Assembly (NCBI GenBank): GCA_009783365.1
Contig: WRHG01000075.1
Span: 1-8,276 of the forward strand
DNA: 8,276 nucleotides
Reading direction: 5' to 3'
Source: Clostridia bacterium
GTDB lineage: Bacteria > Bacillota_A > Clostridia > Christensenellales > Aristaeellaceae
This document shows positions 5,315 through 8,276 of this stretch, piece after piece (the first letter of the stretch is position 1; each line of letters opens with the position of its first letter). The translations under genes were made by a program, and so were the position numbers. A model generated the notes under the pieces. The model was not told the DNA's origin. It was given only the letters and a program-made list of their open reading frames with translations, and did no database searches.

Positions 5315-6540
5315 GCCGAGGGCCACTGACCCTTACGGTATCTGAACTGAACGAATACGTTCGCCGGAGCCTTGCCGGCGACCCTATGCTGCATGGTATT
5401 AGCTTGCGCGGTGAAATCAGCAATATGAAGCGCCATATTTCCGGTCATTGGTACTTTACTTTGAAAGATGCGCAGAGTGCCGTCAACTGCGCCATGTTTC
5501 GCCAAGCGGCCCTTACGGCGCCCTTTATTCCAAGGGACGGTCAGCAAGTTCGCCTGTTTGGCAGCGCCGGGCTGTATACCAAGACGGGCCAGTACCAGTT
5601 TTATGTGGACGCAATGGAGCGTGATGGAGTCGGGGAAATGTACGCCCGCTTTGAAGAGTTGAAACAAAGGTTGACGCGGGAAGGGATCTTCGATCCGGCG
5701 TTGAAAAAACCCATTCCGCTGCTGCCAAGAGGAGTGGGCATCGTTACCAGCAAGACGGGCTCAGTAATCCACGATATGGCGCGGGTATCCTGGCGCCGTA
5801 ATCCGGGAATGCCGCTTTTTTTATGCCCCGTGAAGGTACAGGGAACGGGGGCGGCGGCGGAGGTCGCTGAAGGAATTGCTACGATGGAGCGATTTGAAGG
5901 CGTGGATGTGATTATCGTAGGCCGAGGTGGCGGCAGCACAGAGGATTTGTGGGCTTTTAACGAAGAAGAGGTGGCGCGGGCTATCTTTGCTTGCGGAAAG
6001 CCAATCATCAGCGCGGTAGGCCATGAGACGGACGTGACCCTTGCGGATTTTGCGGCGGATTTACGTGCGCCCACGCCCTCGGCAGCGGCGGAACTGGCGG
6101 TACAACCCCGGAAAGAATTGCTTGGTGAGGTTTTTCATCGATTCTTGAAACTGGAGAGGGCTTTTCAGCTTAAAATCAAAGAAATGCAAATAATTCTTTC
6201 CAGCCTGGACCAGCGGTTGACGGAGCAAGATCCGGAAAGACAACGGCAATTGCTATGGGCGCGGGTTCAGCAGGCCGATGGGCGGCTGCATTCCTGCACG
6301 GTTGGCATGGCGGCGGAGAAAGCCCATGCCCTGGCTCAGTGTGAAATTCGGTTGAGGGCTGCAGGCCCCATGGCTACCATTGCCCGAGGCTATACCATGG
6401 TGCTGAAGGACGGCAGCCTTACGCGGTCCGTGGATCAGGTAAGGCCGGGAGACAGCATACGGATACTGATGCAGGATGGGGAAGTTACCGCCGGTGTCAC
6501 CGAGGTGAGAAAGGGGGAACCGCAATGGCGGGTAAAGTGA
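5299..6540 (+). CDS. xseA: Exodeoxyribonuclease VII large subunit
   Basis: Catalytic subunit of exonuclease VII, which degrades single-stranded DNA from both ends and acts in repair with XseB. From the chosen GTG the product has 413 residues. An N-terminal OB fold (about 10-105) has LRGEISNMKRHISGHWYFTLKD. The catalytic domain holds GVGIVTSKTG (145-154), DVIIVGRGGGSTEDLWAFNEE (203-223) and SAVGHETDVTLADFAADLRAPTPSAAAEL (238-266). A helical, coiled-coil-like section follows to about 355, then the C-terminal IARGYTMV. It is shorter than the roughly 450 residues of E. coli or Bacillus proteins, mainly in the helical arm. No ATG exists near the proper N-terminus: GTG 5299 (16-base overlap with folD) and GTG 5311 (4-base GTGA overlap) are the candidates, both with weak ribosome sites, so coupling to folD translation is likely. 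Confidence 0.95.
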   Translation: MAKIVSRGPLTLTVSELNEYVRRSLAGDPMLHGISLRGEISNMKRHISGHWYFTLKDAQSAVNCAMFRQAALTAPFIPRDGQQVRLFGSAGLYTKTGQYQFYVDAMERDGVGEMYARFEELKQRLTREGIFDPALKKPIPLLPRGVGIVTSKTGSVIHDMARVSWRRNPGMPLFLCPVKVQGTGAAAEVAEGIATMERFEGVDVIIVGRGGGSTEDLWAFNEEEVARAIFACGKPIISAVGHETDVTLADFAADLRAPTPSAAAELAVQPRKELLGEVFHRFLKLERAFQLKIKEMQIILSSLDQRLTEQDPERQRQLLWARVQQADGRLHSCTVGMAAEKAHALAQCEIRLRAAGPMATIARGYTMVLKDGSLTRSVDQVRPGDSIRILMQDGEVTAGVTEVRKGEPQWRVK

Positions 6541-6803
6541 CCAAGCCGAATGAAGTCCCTTTTGAGGAAAGGCTTGAGCAGTTGGAAAACATAGCCGGTA
6601 AGATGGAGCAGGGAAACCTGCCCCTCCACGAGTTGGTGGCGGCCTACGAGGAAGGTGCAAAGTTGGCCGCGGGACTGCGGGAGGAGTTGGACCGTGTTCA
6701 AGCGCGGATGATGGAGATTAAGCTGACTCAAGGCGAAAGACCGGAACCCTCCGACGCGATAGACCAAGCGTCCGTGCTGGACTCCGCAGAGTTGGAGGAG
6801 TAA
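6525..6803 (+). CDS. xseB: Exodeoxyribonuclease VII small subunit
   Basis: XseB is a small helical protein, and several copies bind the coiled-coil arm of each XseA. The 92-residue product contains the family signature FEERLEQLENIAGKMEQGNLPLHELVAAYEEGAKLAAGLREELDRVQARM in order (about 13-62, read here as separate motifs: FEERLEQLE, LEXGXLPL-like MEQGNLPL, and YEEGAKL). The last roughly 25 residues are an acidic, probably flexible tail. ATG 6525 lies seven bases after AAGGGGG (6511-6517) and overlaps the xseA end by 16 bases in another frame, giving translational coupling of the two subunits. The strong ribosome site compared with the weak one before xseA fits the need for an excess of XseB. 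The polyprenyl synthetase gene follows after two bases. Confidence 0.95.
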   Translation: MAGKVTKPNEVPFEERLEQLENIAGKMEQGNLPLHELVAAYEEGAKLAAGLREELDRVQARMMEIKLTQGERPEPSDAIDQASVLDSAELEE

Positions 6804-6805
6804 AG

Positions 6806-7741
6806 ATGGTACAGCGTTACGAGGTATTTCGCCGTGCGGTGGAAGATGAGCTTCAACGTCTGCCGCTGCTTGGTATAAAGGGAGAGGAAGCTGCGAATGC
6901 GCCTTCCGAGCCTCCTGGGGAGGGCGAAGTCCCGGAACCCTTGCGCAGCGCCATGGGTTATAGCCTGCGGCTGCCGGGCAAACGGCTTCGCCCGGTGCTT
7001 TTGCTGGCTTCCTACGCCATACTTCAGGAGGATTGGCGGATCTGCCTGCCCTTTGCCTGCGCCGTGGAAATGATCCACGCGTATTCCTTGGTACATGACG
7101 ATCTGCCTGCCCTGGATGACGATGAGTACCGGCGCGGGAAGCCGACAAATCATAAGATTTTTGGAGAGAATTTTGCCATTTTGGCGGGGGACGGTTTGCT
7201 GTCCATGGCGTTCGAAACCATGCTGTCCGCGCCCCTTTGCGGAGAAAGGCCGGCGAAAGCGTTGGCGGCAATGAGAGAAATCGCATTCCGGGCAGGGGTA
7301 CGGGGCATGGTCGCCGGTCAAACGCTGGATGTGGCGCTGGAGGGCGCTCAACCGCGGCAGGATATGGTGGAATATATTCACAAGCACAAAACAGCGGATT
7401 TACTAACGGCTTCCGTGCTGGCGGGCTTGCTATTGGCGGGCGCCAACCTGCCTCAGTTGACGGCGGGACAGGCTTATGGCGAGAATTTAGGACTCGCGTT
7501 TCAAATGGTGGACGACTTGTTGGATGTCGAGGGGAACGCGGCCATCATGGGAAAGCAAACCGGGATGGACGCCAAACGCGGAAAAATGACCTGGCCTGCG
7601 CTTTTCGGGGAGGAACAAACCCGCAGGGACGCCGGCCAGGCCGCGGCGCGCGCCATGGAAGCGCTGAGCGCCTTTGGCGCTTGCGCCGAGGTGGAATTCC
7701 TGCGCAATCTTGCGCAAGATACCCTTGTACGAGTGAAATGA
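6806..7741 (+). CDS. ispA: Polyprenyl synthetase, probably farnesyl diphosphate synthase
   Basis: Condenses isopentenyl diphosphate with dimethylallyl and geranyl diphosphate; the product feeds undecaprenyl phosphate and quinone synthesis. The 311-residue protein has GKRLRP (58-63), the first Asp-rich motif HDDLPALDDDEYRRGKPTNH (97-116; D98, D99, D104), GQTLD (171-175), HKHKT (192-196), the second Asp-rich motif FQMVDDLLD (232-240) and GKQTGMDAKRGKMTWP (249-264). The two extra residues in the first motif (DDxxxxD) and the AYSLVHDD segment before it are typical of bacterial short-chain farnesyl synthases; chain length is inferred from these. An N-terminal insert at about 26-42 (rich in Glu, Pro and Gly) makes it some 12 residues longer than E. 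coli IspA. GGAGGAG (6794-6800) precedes ATG 6806 by five bases. Two GC-rich hairpins lie in its last 80 bases. Confidence 0.94.
   Translation: MVQRYEVFRRAVEDELQRLPLLGIKGEEAANAPSEPPGEGEVPEPLRSAMGYSLRLPGKRLRPVLLLASYAILQEDWRICLPFACAVEMIHAYSLVHDDLPALDDDEYRRGKPTNHKIFGENFAILAGDGLLSMAFETMLSAPLCGERPAKALAAMREIAFRAGVRGMVAGQTLDVALEGAQPRQDMVEYIHKHKTADLLTASVLAGLLLAGANLPQLTAGQAYGENLGLAFQMVDDLLDVEGNAAIMGKQTGMDAKRGKMTWPALFGEEQTRRDAGQAAARAMEALSAFGACAEVEFLRNLAQDTLVRVK
7667..7716 (+). repeat. Two short hairpins in the 3' end of ispA
   Basis: AGCGCC/GGCGCT (7667-7672 with 7676-7681) flank a TTT loop. TGCGCAA/TTGCGCA (7701-7707 with 7710-7716) are separated by two bases, giving a 6-bp RNA stem with an ATCT loop. 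Neither has a U-run, so they are not intrinsic terminators. They may protect the 3' end of the operon RNA or simply reflect GC-rich alanine and arginine codons. Confidence 0.25.
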
Positions 7742-7753
7742 ATGTTGTATGAT
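7725..7753 (+). promoter_or_regulatory. Possible promoter for the downstream membrane protein
   Basis: TATGAT (7748-7753) is one base from the -10 consensus. TTGTAC (7725-7730), 17 bp upstream, keeps only the TTG of the -35 consensus. Transcription would start near 7760, about 35 bases before the next ATG. The weak -35 box makes this a candidate only; read-through from the operon is equally possible, since no terminator separates the genes. Confidence 0.35.
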
Positions 7754-7793
7754 ATGGGGGCACAGTAGGTCTTAGCGATAAGGGGGCTTGATC

Positions 7794-8276
7794 ATGGCGA
7801 TGGATCACTTTATGGAAGAAGTTGTGATAAAACGGCAGAGAGGGCTCCAGGACAGCCTATACTATGGCTCGATGGTTACCATGATCCTTTCAGCCATCAT
7901 TGGCTTTTCCTTTCTTTCCTCCCTGCTGATGGGTTTTAGCTTCGAGGGGCTGCTGCTTACGGTGTTTTTCATCGGTACCGCCGTGCTCCTGTTTCTGCGC
8001 AAGGACCGCATCCGTACTGAGTATGAGTACACTTTTACCAATGGGGACTTGGATTTTGCGCAGGTATACAATAACCAAAAACGGAAGAACCTGGGGACCA
8101 TGCGGGTAAAGAATGTGGAGGCTTTTGGTCCGGTGGCCAGTGAAGGCTTTCGCAGACTCGTTAACATGCCTGAGCTTGTACGCAAAAATTGGTTTTTAAA
8201 CCGGGGCGCTGAACTCTATTACTTTTACTATCAAAAGGAGGGTAAAAAGACGATGATCGTTTTGGAGCCTTCCCAG
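7794..8276 (+). CDS. Two-helix membrane protein resembling DUF6106 (3' end outside window)
   Basis: The reading frame is open from ATG 7794 to the last base, giving 161 residues with no stop, so the gene is cut by the window edge. AGGGGG (7781-7786) lies seven bases before the ATG; a second in-frame ATG at 7800 is worse placed. A cytoplasmic N-terminal helix with KRQR is followed by membrane segments at about 25-46 and 50-68, then a positive RKDRIR stop and a soluble domain beginning EYEYTFTNGDLDFAQVYNNQKRKNL. The pattern of two helices, YEYxFTNGDLD and a basic RKRK-like stretch recalls the DUF6106 family of clostridial proteins of unknown function. That assignment is from memory of the pattern and is tentative. 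The start spans a 4-bp hairpin (CTTA-GCGA-TAAG, 7771-7782) touching the ribosome site. Confidence 0.7.
   Translation, partial: MAMDHFMEEVVIKRQRGLQDSLYYGSMVTMILSAIIGFSFLSSLLMGFSFEGLLLTVFFIGTAVLLFLRKDRIRTEYEYTFTNGDLDFAQVYNNQKRKNLGTMRVKNVEAFGPVASEGFRRLVNMPELVRKNWFLNRGAELYYFYYQKEGKKTMIVLEPSQ

Noticed and set aside
7771..7782. CTTA-GCGA-TAAG mini-hairpin before the last gene as a riboswitch or terminator
   Set aside because: Only four base pairs, with no conserved riboswitch core and no T-run.
73..8185. Many open frames on the minus strand, some over 200 codons (for example 6435-7286 and 6728-7387)
   Set aside because: Each lies opposite a confidently identified + strand gene, lacks recognisable motifs and has composition expected from GC-biased antisense frames.
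1..8276. A defence system, mobile element or other novel multi-gene system
   Set aside because: All genes but two fit known housekeeping families in a common clostridial order; no integrase, transposase, nuclease-toxin pair, CRISPR repeat or attachment site was seen.

Overview
The window looks like a chromosomal housekeeping segment from a Gram-positive anaerobe of the class Clostridia, perhaps the Oscillospiraceae/Ruminococcaceae side. The basis is gene content and order (Asp23, AmaP, DUF2273, nusB, an M22/TsaD-like gene, folD, xseA, xseB, polyprenyl synthetase), strong AGGAGG-type ribosome binding sites and a moderately GC-rich composition. The genus-level placement is inference. Every convincing gene is on the + strand. 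No rRNA, tRNA, CRISPR array, insertion sequence, phage gene or origin was seen, and no gene-free stretch exceeds 90 bases.

Layout: (1) bases 1-1056 are the 3' part of aspS (aspartyl-tRNA synthetase); its start lies off the left edge. (2) A good sigma-A-type promoter (TTGTCA, 17 bp, TATACT) sits across the last codons of aspS and begins a new unit with a 5' leader that holds an inverted repeat. (3) Bases 1142-2938 are an envelope module: a soluble Asp23/Gls24 protein, its AmaP-type membrane anchor and a small two-helix DUF2273 protein. (4) Bases 2973-7741 are a tight run of nusB, a TsaD paralogue (peptidase M22-like), folD, xseA, xseB and ispA, with gaps of 2-52 bases or 16-base overlaps. (5) After a 52-base gap with its own possible promoter, a two-helix membrane protein resembling DUF6106 starts and runs off the right edge.

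The genes serve different processes that are often co-transcribed in this group: envelope homeostasis (Asp23/AmaP/DUF2273), rRNA antitermination (NusB), one-carbon folate metabolism (FolD), exonuclease VII (XseA plus XseB) and farnesyl diphosphate synthesis (IspA). The least understood members are the TsaD paralogue and the last membrane protein.

The most unusual signal is not a gene. The start of amaP contains two long perfect inverted repeats. One is a 22-bp palindrome immediately followed by C and five T residues, so its transcript would resemble an intrinsic terminator. The other has 11-bp arms around a 4-base loop. A third hairpin lies between the Asp23 gene and amaP, and a weak terminator-like element lies at the end of the DUF2273 gene. 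Together they suggest graded expression, with abundant Asp23 protein and less of the downstream products. This is inference from sequence only; no folding energies or comparisons were computed.
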